NCBI RefSeq assembly: GCF_002356295.1
Contig: NZ_AP018042.1
Coordinates: 5,612,361-5,676,360, forward strand
Direction of reading: 5' to 3'
DNA from: Labilibaculum antarcticum
Lineage (GTDB): Bacteria; Bacteroidota; Bacteroidia; Bacteroidales; Marinifilaceae
DNA: 64,000 bases
Part shown: positions 35,136-44,643 of the stretch, one piece after another
Position numbering within the stretch: the first letter of the stretch is position 1
Layout: every line of letters begins with the position of its first letter
Position numbers and translations under genes: made by a program
Notes under the pieces: model-generated
The model's database searches: none
Told to the model about the DNA's origin: nothing
The model's input: the letters and a program-made list of their open reading frames with translations, nothing else

Positions 35136-35398
35136 CCTTCTCCTAGAGCTACTCTTTATACACAAGTATTCACTTTCCCAGGCAAGAGTTTGATTTTAAA
35201 CATAAGCACCCCTCTGTCCTTCGGACATCTCCCCTTAAAATGGGAGAAACCGTCACAAGCGATATCTTCCCTTCTTGAGGGGAAGTGCCGACAGGCGAAA
35301 GGGTGTTAATTTTAAAAATTATCTTTTTATACATCTTGTTACTCCTGATTTTTTTCAACCAACAAGATGTGAATAAAGAGTAGCTCCTTGAGGAGAGG
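35136..35398. repeat. Nested palindromic element (MITE-like)
   Basis: Outer arms 35136-35166 and 35361-35398 are inverted copies (GAGCTACTCTTTAT with ATAAAGAGTAGCTC, plus flanking matches). Inside, 35207-35306 is a second palindrome whose ends, CACCCCTCTGTCCTTCGG and the complement of CGACAGGCGAAAGGGTG, are related. No gene within. The layout suggests a non-autonomous mobile repeat. Confidence 0.6.
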
Positions 35399-35419
35399 TG
35401 ATATTTAAAAAAATGTACC

Positions 35420-35896
35420 TTAAAATAATTCCCGGTCTTCTTCATTTTCTATTTGCATTGCATGCACCAATGTCCACTTAAACGGAAAGGACTTACTCAA
35501 GGTGTACAATACCATGATCCATGGTAGAAACCAAATCATATTTTCAGTCAGTGAATAAGCTAGTAAAGAAACGATCCCTATTAAAGCTCCAAATAACATT
35601 TTAAAAGAAAATGCTTTTTTGAAATATTTGAGTTTATCTTCCAAACTCTCAAACAAAGCAACATATTCCAGTTTCTTTTTATACATCATCTCCGAAATAA
35701 CAATCTCCACAATAATCAAGGAAAGTCCCAACACATTTTTCCACATCGATATATTCAAACTTTTAGGAATACTTAAAATTGAATACTCACCACTAATAGC
35801 GAGACCCCCAAGTGCAAGTTCCACAATAACAACAAGTAAAAATGCTGAAACCAATCCTATTCTTGTCCACTGAACAAGCTGTTGTAAATTCTTCAT
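35420..35896 (-). CDS. Four-helix membrane protein, unknown
   Basis: A 158-residue protein with about four hydrophobic helices (residues ~13-34, 52-70, 97-113, 118-136), for example IGLVSAFLLVVIVELALGGLA and MLFGALIGIVSLLAYSL, and an acidic C-terminus (IENEEDRELF). No family recognised. It lies between two repeat-rich stretches and has no operon partner. The membrane pattern is too regular for chance, so I accept it as a gene. Confidence 0.65.
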   Translation of the reverse strand: MKNLQQLVQWTRIGLVSAFLLVVIVELALGGLAISGEYSILSIPKSLNISMWKNVLGLSLIIVEIVISEMMYKKKLEYVALFESLEDKLKYFKKAFSFKMLFGALIGIVSLLAYSLTENMIWFLPWIMVLYTLSKSFPFKWTLVHAMQIENEEDRELF

Positions 35897-36085
35897 AAAA
35901 TAAATTAAGTAGTTAATAATAGATTTAATCTTTAACTGGGAGCCAACAAGCTTACTGAATAATCACTTTACTTCGAACGAAATAGATCAAAAATCCTTCT
36001 CTTTTAAACTTATTTAACACACAAACGATTACAATCCATTTGCAGGAAATTCTTGACAAAATAAATATGTGCTTTCAAAATTCCA

Positions 36086-36345
36086 TTGCTAAAACCAGAG
36101 GCAAAACATAAGAAATAAACAATAATCACTTGTCCTCTGCTTTAGCTGGGTCGAAGAAAAATTTAATAAGAAAATACTCAACCACAAAGAACACGAAGAA
36201 AGGCACGAAAGGCACAAAGAAGGTTTTCATTCTAAATAAAAGGCAGATGCCCTTAATCTTGTCCCCTGCTTTAGCTGGGGCAAAATCAGGAAGTATTATT
36301 CTGAACAAACTGAATGGAATACGTCTAAGAAACAGATCCCTCGGG
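36086..36345. repeat. Composite dispersed repeat, related to 34616-34920
   Basis: The same order of parts as at 34616-34920: a CCAGAGGCAAAACAT end, TGCTTTAGCTGGGTC, the ACCACAAAGAACACGAAG array, AAGGTTTTCATTCTAAA, a second CCCCTGCTTTAGCTGGGGCA, and CTAAGAAACAGATCCCTCG. This indicates a segment duplicated as a whole. Confidence 0.75.
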
Positions 36346-36371
36346 ATGACTACCAACAACCAACTTCTAAC

Positions 36372-36417
36372 TACTCACTGGTTACTGCTCACTGGTTACT
36401 GCTCACTGATAACTGAG
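36372..36417. repeat. Short heptamer tandem repeat
   Basis: Three 14-base units of CTCACTGGTTACTG type (two 7-base halves), similar in style to 33135-33297. Confidence 0.75.
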
Positions 36418-36481
36418 ACCTGCCCCTGTTAAAGCTTTGTTAACACCCAAACCTTTTTAGCTACTTTTAAGTATAATTGTG

Positions 36482-36489
36482 TAGTTTTG
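36482..36489 (+). promoter_or_regulatory. Possible -7 promoter element of the copper locus
   Basis: TAGTTTTG fits the Bacteroidota -7 consensus TAnnTTTG, 24 bases before the start codon of the next gene. No convincing -33 box is visible. Confidence 0.35.
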
Positions 36490-36512
36490 ATTTTAAATAA
36501 TGCAACCAATGT

Positions 36513-36887
36513 ATGCGAATTAAGAAATTTGAACATATTATCATGATACTTCTTCTGCTGATCTCAACGGCAGGAGTGAGTATTAATAAGCATTATTCTG
36601 GTGGAGAGCTCTTCTCTACTGCATTTTTTGTTGAAGCAGAAAGCTGTTGCGAAACGCCTTGCGGTTGTTGCAAGGAGACTTCTGAATTTGTACAGGTAAA
36701 GGCCGATTATATTGATTCTGTATTTGAGTTGCAAGATGCCGCTCAGTTGGATTTGTTGTTTTCGATTCTTCCTTTTTTGATAAATTTCGAAGTTCCAGTA
36801 AGCTTTACAAACAATTTTATTGCGTGGGATACTTCCCCACATCCATTGCCTGATTTGTGTATTCTCAATCAGGTTTTCCGTTTATGA
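36513..36887 (+). CDS. HYC_CC_PP-family protein of the metal-efflux locus
   Basis: A 124-residue exported or membrane-anchored protein. An N-terminal hydrophobic helix (about residues 9-25) precedes a modified HYC motif (KHYSGG), a Cys-rich segment SCCETPCGCCKE (residues ~48-59) and a SPHPLPD end, the three marks of the HYC_CC_PP family. The Cys cluster suggests binding of Cu or another soft metal. Family members sit beside RND metal-efflux genes, as here, where the CusA-like gene follows after 236 bases. Confidence 0.82.
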   Translation: MRIKKFEHIIMILLLLISTAGVSINKHYSGGELFSTAFFVEAESCCETPCGCCKETSEFVQVKADYIDSVFELQDAAQLDLLFSILPFLINFEVPVSFTNNFIAWDTSPHPLPDLCILNQVFRL

Positions 36888-36904
36888 TTTTTTGAATAGG
36901 TTAA

Positions 36905-37087
36905 TTAACCACAAAGGCCACACAAAGGTCTTTCACTAAGGCGCACTAAGGTTTTTAATACAGTATTTGTATCTAAACTCTATATCATGGTCTTGCGCCA
37001 GCTTATCGCATATTAAATAGTGATCGATTCTTTGTAACTTCTGTCCTTTGTGTCCCATTGTGTTGTACTTCGTGCATCCTTTGTGGT
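36905..37087. repeat. Inverted pair of CACAAAGG repeats
   Basis: ACCACAAAGGCCACACAAAGG at 36905 and its inverted counterpart ending CATCCTTTGTGGT at about 37087 bracket the space before the CusA-like gene. They show that the reading frame upstream of 37124 is repeat sequence and not coding. Confidence 0.6.
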
Positions 37088-37123
37088 AAAATTTTCTTGA
37101 CTCTTACTATAATTCAAAGAATC

Positions 37124-40100
37124 ATGTTAAACAAGATTATCAAATTCTTTTTAGAGAATAAATTGGTCACAACAATATTGCTGGTTGTGTTCATAGCCTG
37201 GGGTGTTATCACATCACCCTTTCCTTGGGATGTTAGTTTTTTGCCCAAAGATCCCGTGTCTGTTGATGCCATTCCTGATATTGGAGAAAATCAGCAAATT
37301 GTATTTACCAAGTGGCCTGGCCGGTCGCCTCAGGATATCGAGGATCAGATTACTTATCCGCTGACCACATCCCTTTTGGGGATTCCGGGTGTGAAAACCA
37401 TCCGCAGTTCTTCCATGTTTGGATTTTCGAGTATCTACATCATTTTTAATGAAGATATCGAATTCTATTGGAGTCGATCCAGAATTCTGGAAAAGTTAAG
37501 CTCCTTACCACAAAACATATTGCCCGATGATGTGCAGCCAACTCTTGGCCCCGACGCAACGGCACTCGGACAAATATTTTGGTACACACTGGAAGGAAGA
37601 TCACCGGAAGGTGAAGTTACCGGTGGCTGGGATTTGCAAGAACTCCGAAGCATTCAGGATTTTCAGGTAAAATATGCATTGGCGGCTGCCAGCGGTGTAT
37701 CCGAAGTGGCATCTATCGGTGGTTACGTAAAGGAATATCAGGTAGATGTTAATCCTGCAGCCATGCAGGCACACGGAGTTAATCTGATGCAAATCATGAA
37801 TGCGGTTAAAAAGTCCAATATGGATATTGGTGCCCGTACCATTGAAATCAATCAGGCAGAATACTTTGTGCGTGGCATTGGCTATGTGAAAAACCTCTCA
37901 GATCTGGAAGAGGCAGTTGTAAGTGTGAACGACAACACTCCTGTTCGTGTTCGCGATGTAGCCAATGTGCATTATGGCCCTTCTGACCGACGAGGTGTAC
38001 TTGACAAAATGGGAGCCGAAGTTGTAGGTGGTGTTGTGGTTGCCCGATATGGTGCCAATCCCCTGGAAGTTATCAATAGTGTAAAAGAGAAAATTGCAGA
38101 TCTTTCAGTCGGTCTTCCCGAAAAGGAATTAGCCGATGGAACCATTTCAAAACTAACTATTGTTCCGTTTTACGATAGAACACAACTGATATATGAAACA
38201 TTAGGAACACTGGAAAGTGCCCTAACGCTCGAAATCATCATCACCATTATCGTGATCATCATCATGGTAATGAACCTTCGGGCAAGTATTCTTATTTCTT
38301 CATTAATTCCAATCGCTGTACTCATGACTTTTATCGCCATGCGTTATTTTCATGTGGATGCAAATATTGTAGCCCTTTCGGGGATTGCCATTGCCATTGG
38401 AACCATTGTGGATGTTGGCATTGTGCTCTCCGAAAACATGATCAGGCATTTGGATGAAAATAAATCGGGACGGAATATTCGCGAGGTGATTTACGAAGCA
38501 ACGACTGAGGTTGCTCCTGCAGTAATTACAGCTGTATTGACAACTATTGTGAGTTTTATTCCCGTTTTTGCCATGGAAGCAGCCGAAGGAAAACTATTTC
38601 GACCACTGGCTTTCACCAAAACCTTTGTGCTTTTGTCTGCCCTGTTTGTCGCAATTGTTATTCTACCAGCCATGGCCCATTTGTTGTTTTCCATCCGGAT
38701 CAAAAAGAGAAATTTCAAATTGGCTTTAAATAGTGTACTCATTCTTATCGGATGCTATGCCATTTTTGCCTACTCGGCTTGGATTGGAATTACTCTGATT
38801 TTATTAGGTGTCATCAACTTATTGGCACAAATCTATTCTAAGTATGAAAAGAAATTGTCTTTGGCAAATCTGCTAGTTATCGCATTAGCCGTTTCCTTTC
38901 TGCTTGCCAGAGAATGGCTGCCTTTGGGTGCGGCGAACTCCTTGTTTGCAAACTTCGTGTTTGTAATTCTTAGTATCGCTATTTTATTATCCATTTTTTT
39001 ACTTTTCATGCGATTCTATCAGCGCATGTTGAATTGGGCGCTGCAGCATAAGCTCATCTTCCTATCCATTCCCACATTTATAGTATTGTGGGGCATTATT
39101 ATTTGGTTAGGATTTGGAAATACTTTTGGCTTTGTTGCCCGGGGAATGGATAAAATTGGAATTGAGATTTCGGGCACTTCTGCTTGGAAAAGTATGAATC
39201 ACAATTATCCCGGCATTGGAAAAGAATTTATGCCATCGCTGGACGAAGGATCATTTCTATTGATGCCAACCTCCATGCCACATGCTGGTATTGAAGAAAA
39301 TAAACGTGTGCTTCGAAAATTAGATATGGCTGTTGCCAACATTCCTGAAATTGAAATGGTAGTAGGCAAACTCGGTCGTGTAGAATCTTCGCTTGACCCC
39401 GCTCCTATTTCCATGTACGAGAATGTGATCAACTACAAAAGCGAATACAAAACCAACCAGTATGGCAAGCGAATTCGTTTTGCTGTAGACGAGGATGACA
39501 ATTTTATTCGCGATGAAAAAGGAGAGTTGATTCCTGATGATTCTGGTGAATATTACCGACAATGGCGGGATCATATTAAATCGCCCGATGACATTTGGAC
39601 CGAAATTGTAAACGCGACCAAAATCCCAGGCGTTACCTCGGCACCTAAACTGCAACCCATCGAAACCCGATTAATCATGTTGCAAACAGGTATGCGAGCT
39701 CCTATTGGAATTAAGATATCAGGTAATAACCTAAAACAAATTGAGGGCTTTGGTCTTCAGCTCGAAAAGCTTATTAAAGAGGTTCCCGGAGTAAACAAGC
39801 CTTCTGTATTTGCCGAACGAATGGTTGGGAAACCATATCTGGAAATTCGCATCGACCGTAAAGCAATTGCCCGTTATGGTATTCAGGTAGAAGATGTGCA
39901 AAAACACCTATCTGTTGCCGTTGGTGGAATGGCGCTAAGCAGTTCGGTTGAAGGAAGAGAGCGTTACCCCATTCGGGTTCGTTACCCACGGGAATTGAGA
40001 TCGGATCCGGAACTTTTGCAAAAAATTCTGATTCCAACAGCCATGGGAAATTCCGTGCCCTTGGAAGAGCTTGCAGAAATAGCCTATGTTCAGGGACCAC

Positions 40101-40885
40101 AAGTTATCAAAAGTGAAAATACCTTTCAGGTTGGCTATGTGATATTCGACAAATTAGACGGCTTTTCGGAAGTTGATATTGTAGAAGCTGCACAGGAATA
40201 CATTGCAGGAAAAATTGAAAGCAATGAACTGAAAGTTCCCGCAGGAGTGAGCTTTAAATTCACGGGGAACTACGAAAATCAAATCCGTGCAGAAAAAAGA
40301 CTGGGCATTGTGATTCCTGTGGTGCTCATCATCATCTTTCTGATTTTGTATTTCCAGTTCAAAGGAATTGCTCCCACGCTAATGGTATTTAGTGGTATTG
40401 CAGTCTCCTTTGCAGGTGGATTCATCATGATTTGGATGTATGGACAAGGATGGTTTCTTAACTTTTCTGTCTTCGATATCAATCTACAGGAATTGTTTCA
40501 GGTTCATCCCATTTATTTAAGTGTTGCGGTCTGGGTCGGGTTTATTGCCCTGTTTGGAATTGCCTCTGATGATGGAGTAATTATGGCCAGCTATCTAGAA
40601 CAAGTTTTCGAAAAGAACCAGCCAAAAACAAAAGCTGAAATCAGAAAAGCAGTGGTTGAAGCAGGTTCGAAACGAATTCGTCCTTGCTTAATGACTACTG
40701 CGACTACTCTTCTGGCCTTATTGCCAATTTTAACCTCTACGGGAAGAGGATCTGATGTAATGATTCCAATGGCAATTCCAGCATTTGGAGGAATGACAAT
40801 CGAATTAATCACCTTATTTGTTGTACCTGTTTTATATGCCACGTACAAAGAATATCAACTTAAAAAAGTAGGAGGACTGTCATGA
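37124..40885 (+). CDS. cusA: Heavy-metal efflux RND pump, CusA/CzcA family
   Basis: A 1253-residue inner-membrane pump, longer than the ~1045 residues of E. coli CusA. Start at ATG 37124 (MLNKIIKFFLENKLV); the 22 codons open before it lie in a dispersed repeat. RND marks: FTKWPGRSPQDIEDQITYPL, FSSIYIIF, GSRVRDVA-like region VRDVANVHYGPSDRRG, the TM4 segment GIAIAIGTIVDVGIVLSENM, and late TLLALLPILTSTGRGSDVM. An insertion at about 530-670 adds extra hydrophobic helices, and a second charged insertion lies near 800. Expected substrate is Cu(I)/Ag(I) or a divalent metal, exported by proton antiport. It overlaps the next frame by the ATGA at 40882. Confidence 0.92.
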   Translation: MLNKIIKFFLENKLVTTILLVVFIAWGVITSPFPWDVSFLPKDPVSVDAIPDIGENQQIVFTKWPGRSPQDIEDQITYPLTTSLLGIPGVKTIRSSSMFGFSSIYIIFNEDIEFYWSRSRILEKLSSLPQNILPDDVQPTLGPDATALGQIFWYTLEGRSPEGEVTGGWDLQELRSIQDFQVKYALAAASGVSEVASIGGYVKEYQVDVNPAAMQAHGVNLMQIMNAVKKSNMDIGARTIEINQAEYFVRGIGYVKNLSDLEEAVVSVNDNTPVRVRDVANVHYGPSDRRGVLDKMGAEVVGGVVVARYGANPLEVINSVKEKIADLSVGLPEKELADGTISKLTIVPFYDRTQLIYETLGTLESALTLEIIITIIVIIIMVMNLRASILISSLIPIAVLMTFIAMRYFHVDANIVALSGIAIAIGTIVDVGIVLSENMIRHLDENKSGRNIREVIYEATTEVAPAVITAVLTTIVSFIPVFAMEAAEGKLFRPLAFTKTFVLLSALFVAIVILPAMAHLLFSIRIKKRNFKLALNSVLILIGCYAIFAYSAWIGITLILLGVINLLAQIYSKYEKKLSLANLLVIALAVSFLLAREWLPLGAANSLFANFVFVILSIAILLSIFLLFMRFYQRMLNWALQHKLIFLSIPTFIVLWGIIIWLGFGNTFGFVARGMDKIGIEISGTSAWKSMNHNYPGIGKEFMPSLDEGSFLLMPTSMPHAGIEENKRVLRKLDMAVANIPEIEMVVGKLGRVESSLDPAPISMYENVINYKSEYKTNQYGKRIRFAVDEDDNFIRDEKGELIPDDSGEYYRQWRDHIKSPDDIWTEIVNATKIPGVTSAPKLQPIETRLIMLQTGMRAPIGIKISGNNLKQIEGFGLQLEKLIKEVPGVNKPSVFAERMVGKPYLEIRIDRKAIARYGIQVEDVQKHLSVAVGGMALSSSVEGRERYPIRVRYPRELRSDPELLQKILIPTAMGNSVPLEELAEIAYVQGPQVIKSENTFQVGYVIFDKLDGFSEVDIVEAAQEYIAGKIESNELKVPAGVSFKFTGNYENQIRAEKRLGIVIPVVLIIIFLILYFQFKGIAPTLMVFSGIAVSFAGGFIMIWMYGQGWFLNFSVFDINLQELFQVHPIYLSVAVWVGFIALFGIASDDGVIMASYLEQVFEKNQPKTKAEIRKAVVEAGSKRIRPCLMTTATTLLALLPILTSTGRGSDVMIPMAIPAFGGMTIELITLFVVPVLYATYKEYQLKKVGGLS

Positions 40886-40935
40886 GAACTTCAATAAGCA
40901 TACTCACATTACTATTGGGAACTAAGATGCAAATC

Positions 40936-41023
40936 AAATCCCCCCTTTCAAGGGGGATTAGGGGGATGTTTAAAACACAACAAAATACCCCCCTTACTCC
41001 CCTCTCAAGAGGGGAATTTAAAA
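40936..41023. repeat. Palindromic CCCCCTT/AAGGGGG dispersed repeat inside the operon
   Basis: AAATCCCCCCTTTCAAGGGGG and CCCCTCTCAAGAGGGGAATTT form two hairpins that are also complementary to each other. It lies between the CusA-like stop and the signal peptide of the TolC-like protein. Translated, it gives the familiar spurious peptide PLTPLSRGE. Confidence 0.75.
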
Positions 41024-41055
41024 CAGGATGCATTAGATCACATATTTTCCAAAAA

Positions 41056-42291
41056 ATGAGATACTCAATACTATTAATAACAGCATTACTAGTTTTTTCA
41101 GAAACTGTCAGATCTCAAACAATCACAAAAGAATTGCAGGATTATATCAATTTTGCCATTGCAAACAATCCGGAACTGAAGGTTATGGATCTAAAATATC
41201 AGCAAGCATTGGAGATAGTTCCACAGGCAAAAGCATTGCCTGATCCGAGTTTCTCGGCAGGAGTCTTTATACAGCCAATAGAAACACGCATTGGAGCCCA
41301 AAAAGCAAAACTTTCGCTTTCGCAGATGTTTCCATGGTTTGGAACTCTTGGTGCCAAAGAACAACAAGCAAGTTTGCAGGCTCATGCTCAATATCTGAAT
41401 TACCTTGATGCAAAAAGCAAATTGGAAATGAATGTAAGACTCTCCTATTTGGATTTGATTCTAATGGATCGCAAAATCTTTTTCACTCAAAAACGTGTCG
41501 AAGTGCTGTCTCTATTGGAAAAACAAAGTCTTAGCCAATTTGAAAACAATCAATCGAGCATGGTGAATGTCTTATACGTTCAAATGCTGAAAGAAGAGTT
41601 GATTTCTAAGCTTGGTCTATTTCAGGATAAAAAGCAGACCCTTCAAAGTACATTCAATAAATTGTTAAACCGTAATTTAATAACTGCCGTTGATTTACCA
41701 ACAGATGATTCTTTTCTGGCACAAGCAATTTCTTTTGATACTGATTTCTCTTTCGACAATCACACAAGAATTGATTCTTGGGAAACCATGAAGGAGGCCA
41801 GTTCTTTTGGAGAGAAAGTGGCGAAACTAAACGGAATGCCCAAGTTTGGTATCGGTCTCGATTATGCAATTATTGCTGAAAGAACAGATATGGATGTTGC
41901 CAATAATGGAAACGACGCACTGATGCCCATGATCACGATGAGCATTCCTCTGTTTCGAAAGAAATACAAATCTGCCGTTAAAGTCAATCAGCTAAAACAG
42001 GTGCAGTTCGAACAATTAAAAATTGAAGAACTGAACAGGCTTGAGCTGGAAAAACAAAAGGCAACAGAAGAGTACGCCACGGGGACCCGAGAAATAAAAG
42101 TATATGAGAATTTATTGGCAAAAGCCCGACAATCATTCGAAATTCTCACGAGCAATTACGAAACATCTTCTGGTAAATACGAAGAGGTTCTGAACATGCA
42201 GCAGAAAATTTGGATCTACGAGCAGAAACAAATTGAGGCACAAGTAATGATTCAGAAAAGCATCGCAAAATTCCAATATTTAGGAATGTAG
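41056..42291 (+). CDS. TolC-family outer-membrane channel (CusC-like)
   Basis: A 411-residue outer-membrane efflux protein from ATG 41056, where a normal signal peptide begins (MRYSILLITALLVFSETVRSQ). The frame is open back to ATG 40882, which overlaps the CusA-like stop as ATGA, but that stretch is filled with a dispersed repeat. The mature part shows the TolC repeats: NFAIANNPELKVMDLKYQQA, SLSQMFPWFGTLGAKEQQA and VNQLKQVQFEQLKIEELNR. It should be the outer channel of the RND complex. The gene order is pump, channel, adaptor. Confidence 0.87.
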   Translation: MRYSILLITALLVFSETVRSQTITKELQDYINFAIANNPELKVMDLKYQQALEIVPQAKALPDPSFSAGVFIQPIETRIGAQKAKLSLSQMFPWFGTLGAKEQQASLQAHAQYLNYLDAKSKLEMNVRLSYLDLILMDRKIFFTQKRVEVLSLLEKQSLSQFENNQSSMVNVLYVQMLKEELISKLGLFQDKKQTLQSTFNKLLNRNLITAVDLPTDDSFLAQAISFDTDFSFDNHTRIDSWETMKEASSFGEKVAKLNGMPKFGIGLDYAIIAERTDMDVANNGNDALMPMITMSIPLFRKKYKSAVKVNQLKQVQFEQLKIEELNRLELEKQKATEEYATGTREIKVYENLLAKARQSFEILTSNYETSSGKYEEVLNMQQKIWIYEQKQIEAQVMIQKSIAKFQYLGM

Positions 42292-42308
42292 GGACACATG
42301 AATTTTGT

Positions 42309-42345
42309 CACCCCTAAATCCCCTAAAGGGGACTTTTATTACAGC
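42309..42345. repeat. CCCCTAAAGGGG dispersed repeat
   Basis: CACCCCTAAATCCCCTAAAGGGGACTTTT between the channel and adaptor genes; same family as 23705 and 40936. Confidence 0.65.
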
Positions 42346-42436
42346 TTTAGACTTACGGTCAGTCTTTTCTTAATTTATTGGAGCTGTAAATAAATCATAT
42401 AGAATCATTGTTATCAGCGTCTAAAATTAATGTAAA

Positions 42437-44224
42437 ATGAAAAATACAATCAAATATATAAGTGAAAACTGGAAACAAAAGCTCATCATTTTAGTCGTGG
42501 GATTATTTCTAGGTTGGATCATTTTTGGTGGAAAATCAGAATCGACAAATGAGCACGAAGGTCATCAACATGCTTCAGAAAATGCAGCTGTGGCACCAAC
42601 AATATGGACATGCTCCATGCATCCGCAGATTCAGCAACCAAGTGAAGGCGATTGCCCCATTTGTGGCATGGATCTAATTCCCTTAGACAATTCAAGCAGT
42701 AATTCATCGCCGGCAATAATTGAGATGAACGAAACAGCCATGAAATTGGCAAATGTGCAAACCACAAAAATTGAAAAAGGAAAGGCTGTAAAGGAAATCC
42801 TTCTAAATGGAAAAGTGCAGGTTGATGAGCGAAAAATCAGCTCGCAAGCCATTCATTTCGATGGTCGAATTGAAAAACTAATGGTCAATTTTGAAGGTGA
42901 GAAAGTAAGAGAAGGACAAACTCTCGCAAGAGTTTACGCCCCGAAATTGGTAAGCGCACAACAGGAATTATTGCAATCCTTAAAAACAAAAGATTCCTAT
43001 CCTGAGTTGGTGAAAGCTGCAGAGCAAAAACTGAAATTTTGGAAACTTAGCGCCGATCAAATTAATAGCATTAAAGAAAGCGGTGAAGTACTTCAATATT
43101 TCGAAATAAAAGCAGACGCTTCCGGTTACGTAATTAAAAGAAATGTGGCAGAAGGAAACTATGCAAAAGCTGGAAGTATTCTCTTCGAGATTGCCGATTT
43201 GAGTCACGTTTGGGTCGTTTTTGATGCCTACGAAAAAGATCTGGCCTTCATTAAAAAAGGAGCTGAGATCGAATTCACAATTTCTGCGATTCCTGGCAAA
43301 ACGTTCAACTCTAAAGTCAGCAATATCGATCCTGTTATTGACGCAAAAAAACGTACACTTTCTATCCGGACAGAATTAAATAATCAGGACCTGTTAGTAA
43401 AGCCGGAAATGTTTGCTTCAGGGATTATCCATGCTGAAATAAACCAAATGAATAATGCGCTTCTAGTTCCTAAATCGGCCATTATGTGGACAGGAAAACG
43501 ATCAGTAAGCTATGTAAAGGTTGACGGAGGATTTGAAATGCGTGAAATTGTACTCGGTGAATCTTTAGGTGATTTTTACATTGTTACCGATGGTTTGGAA
43601 GAAAACGAAGAAGTGGTTAGCAAAGGAACTTTTACGGTTGATGCGGCAGCTCAACTCAACAACAAATACAGCATGATGAATCGTCCGGAAAGCAAGAAAG
43701 GTGTGCCAAACCTACAAGGATATGCTTCAATGGACTTTAGTATGAAACTGGAACAGCTGCTCTCCTCTTATTTTGCGTTGAAAGACATTCTGGTTGAAAC
43801 CAAGGCAAAGGAAGGCAAAATAGCAGCAAAAATGGTGATGAGCAATTTGATGAAGATGATGCCTAATGATGCCGCACTAAAAGGAAAAGCTGTTGAATTC
43901 TGGAAAGAGAAATATCCTGTTCTACACGATCATCTGGTCGAGATAATGAATAGTGATGATATTAAAATTCAGCGCAAGGCTTTTAAACCATTCAGTGAAG
44001 CACTTATTGGGACCCTAAAATCTCTGGGAGCAGGAAAAAACAAAGTGTTTATACAATTCTGTCCCATGGCCGACAGCGATTCGGGGGCCTTTTGGTTAAG
44101 CTCCGAAGAGAAAATAATGAATCCTTACTTTGGGGATATGATGTTGCATTGCGGGGAAGTGACCGATACGATAATTCATGAAGAGCCAAAATCAAATCCT
44201 CAACAACACCAGCATCAACATTAG
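42437..44224 (+). CDS. cusB: RND periplasmic adaptor with heavy-metal-binding and DUF3347 domains (CusB-like)
   Basis: A 595-residue membrane-fusion protein. An N-terminal membrane anchor (about residues 15-31) is followed by a His-rich linker and a heavy-metal-binding domain (about 56-83) with Cys59, Met61, His62, Cys73, Cys76 and Met78 (TCSMHPQI, CPICGMDLIP). Then come the adaptor barrel-lipoyl-hairpin regions (KAGSILFEIADLSHVWVVFDAYEKDL) and, from ~430, a DUF3347 domain with FCPMADSDSGAFWLS. It ends in a His-rich tail. It should join the CusA-like pump to the TolC-like channel and take up periplasmic Cu(I). Confidence 0.92.
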   Translation: MKNTIKYISENWKQKLIILVVGLFLGWIIFGGKSESTNEHEGHQHASENAAVAPTIWTCSMHPQIQQPSEGDCPICGMDLIPLDNSSSNSSPAIIEMNETAMKLANVQTTKIEKGKAVKEILLNGKVQVDERKISSQAIHFDGRIEKLMVNFEGEKVREGQTLARVYAPKLVSAQQELLQSLKTKDSYPELVKAAEQKLKFWKLSADQINSIKESGEVLQYFEIKADASGYVIKRNVAEGNYAKAGSILFEIADLSHVWVVFDAYEKDLAFIKKGAEIEFTISAIPGKTFNSKVSNIDPVIDAKKRTLSIRTELNNQDLLVKPEMFASGIIHAEINQMNNALLVPKSAIMWTGKRSVSYVKVDGGFEMREIVLGESLGDFYIVTDGLEENEEVVSKGTFTVDAAAQLNNKYSMMNRPESKKGVPNLQGYASMDFSMKLEQLLSSYFALKDILVETKAKEGKIAAKMVMSNLMKMMPNDAALKGKAVEFWKEKYPVLHDHLVEIMNSDDIKIQRKAFKPFSEALIGTLKSLGAGKNKVFIQFCPMADSDSGAFWLSSEEKIMNPYFGDMMLHCGEVTDTIIHEEPKSNPQQHQHQH

Positions 44225-44301
44225 TAATAATAATATTAGACTGAAAAGTAATGCTATCAGTTTAAATCAATAATATAATTATAAATTTAAAACGAAATAA
44301 A

Positions 44302-44637
44302 ATGAAAAAAGGAATTCTATTCACAGCGGTAATCTTTTCTATGATTACCATATCGTTCACAGCAAATGCAGAGGTGAAGAAAGCAAGTTTTAAAGTATCC
44401 GGGAATTGTGGAATGTGCGAGAAAACAATCGAAACTGCGGCTAATGCTGTTGAAGGTGTTGTTAGTGCAGATTGGAATAAAGAAAGCAAAGAAATGATTG
44501 TAAGCTTTGATACTGAAAAAACAAATCTGGATGCAGTACATAAAGCCATCGCAAAATCAGGTTACGATACCGATACAGTTAAAGCAGACGATAAAGTTTA
44601 CAGTGGACTTAATTCTTGTTGCAAATACAGAAAATAA
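44302..44637 (+). CDS. Periplasmic heavy-metal-associated (HMA) protein
   Basis: A 111-residue protein with a signal peptide ending TANA (about 23 residues) and one HMA domain, whose metal loop GNCGMCEKT has Cys36 and Cys39. Further beta-alpha-beta elements (VVSADWNKESKEMIVSFD, LDAVHKAIAKSGYDTD) complete the ferredoxin-like fold; a C-terminal CC pair follows. It probably carries Cu(I) to the adaptor. It follows the CusB-like gene by 77 bases and closes the efflux operon. Confidence 0.9.
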   Translation: MKKGILFTAVIFSMITISFTANAEVKKASFKVSGNCGMCEKTIETAANAVEGVVSADWNKESKEMIVSFDTEKTNLDAVHKAIAKSGYDTDTVKADDKVYSGLNSCCKYRK

Positions 44638-44643
44638 CAAAAT

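Noticed and set aside
37058-37123. Upstream extension of the CusA-like frame
   Set aside because: It lies in the inverted CACAAAGG repeat, and the canonical RND N-terminus starts at 37124.
40882-41055. N-terminal 58 residues of the TolC-like frame
   Set aside because: They translate a dispersed palindrome; a normal signal peptide begins at 41056.
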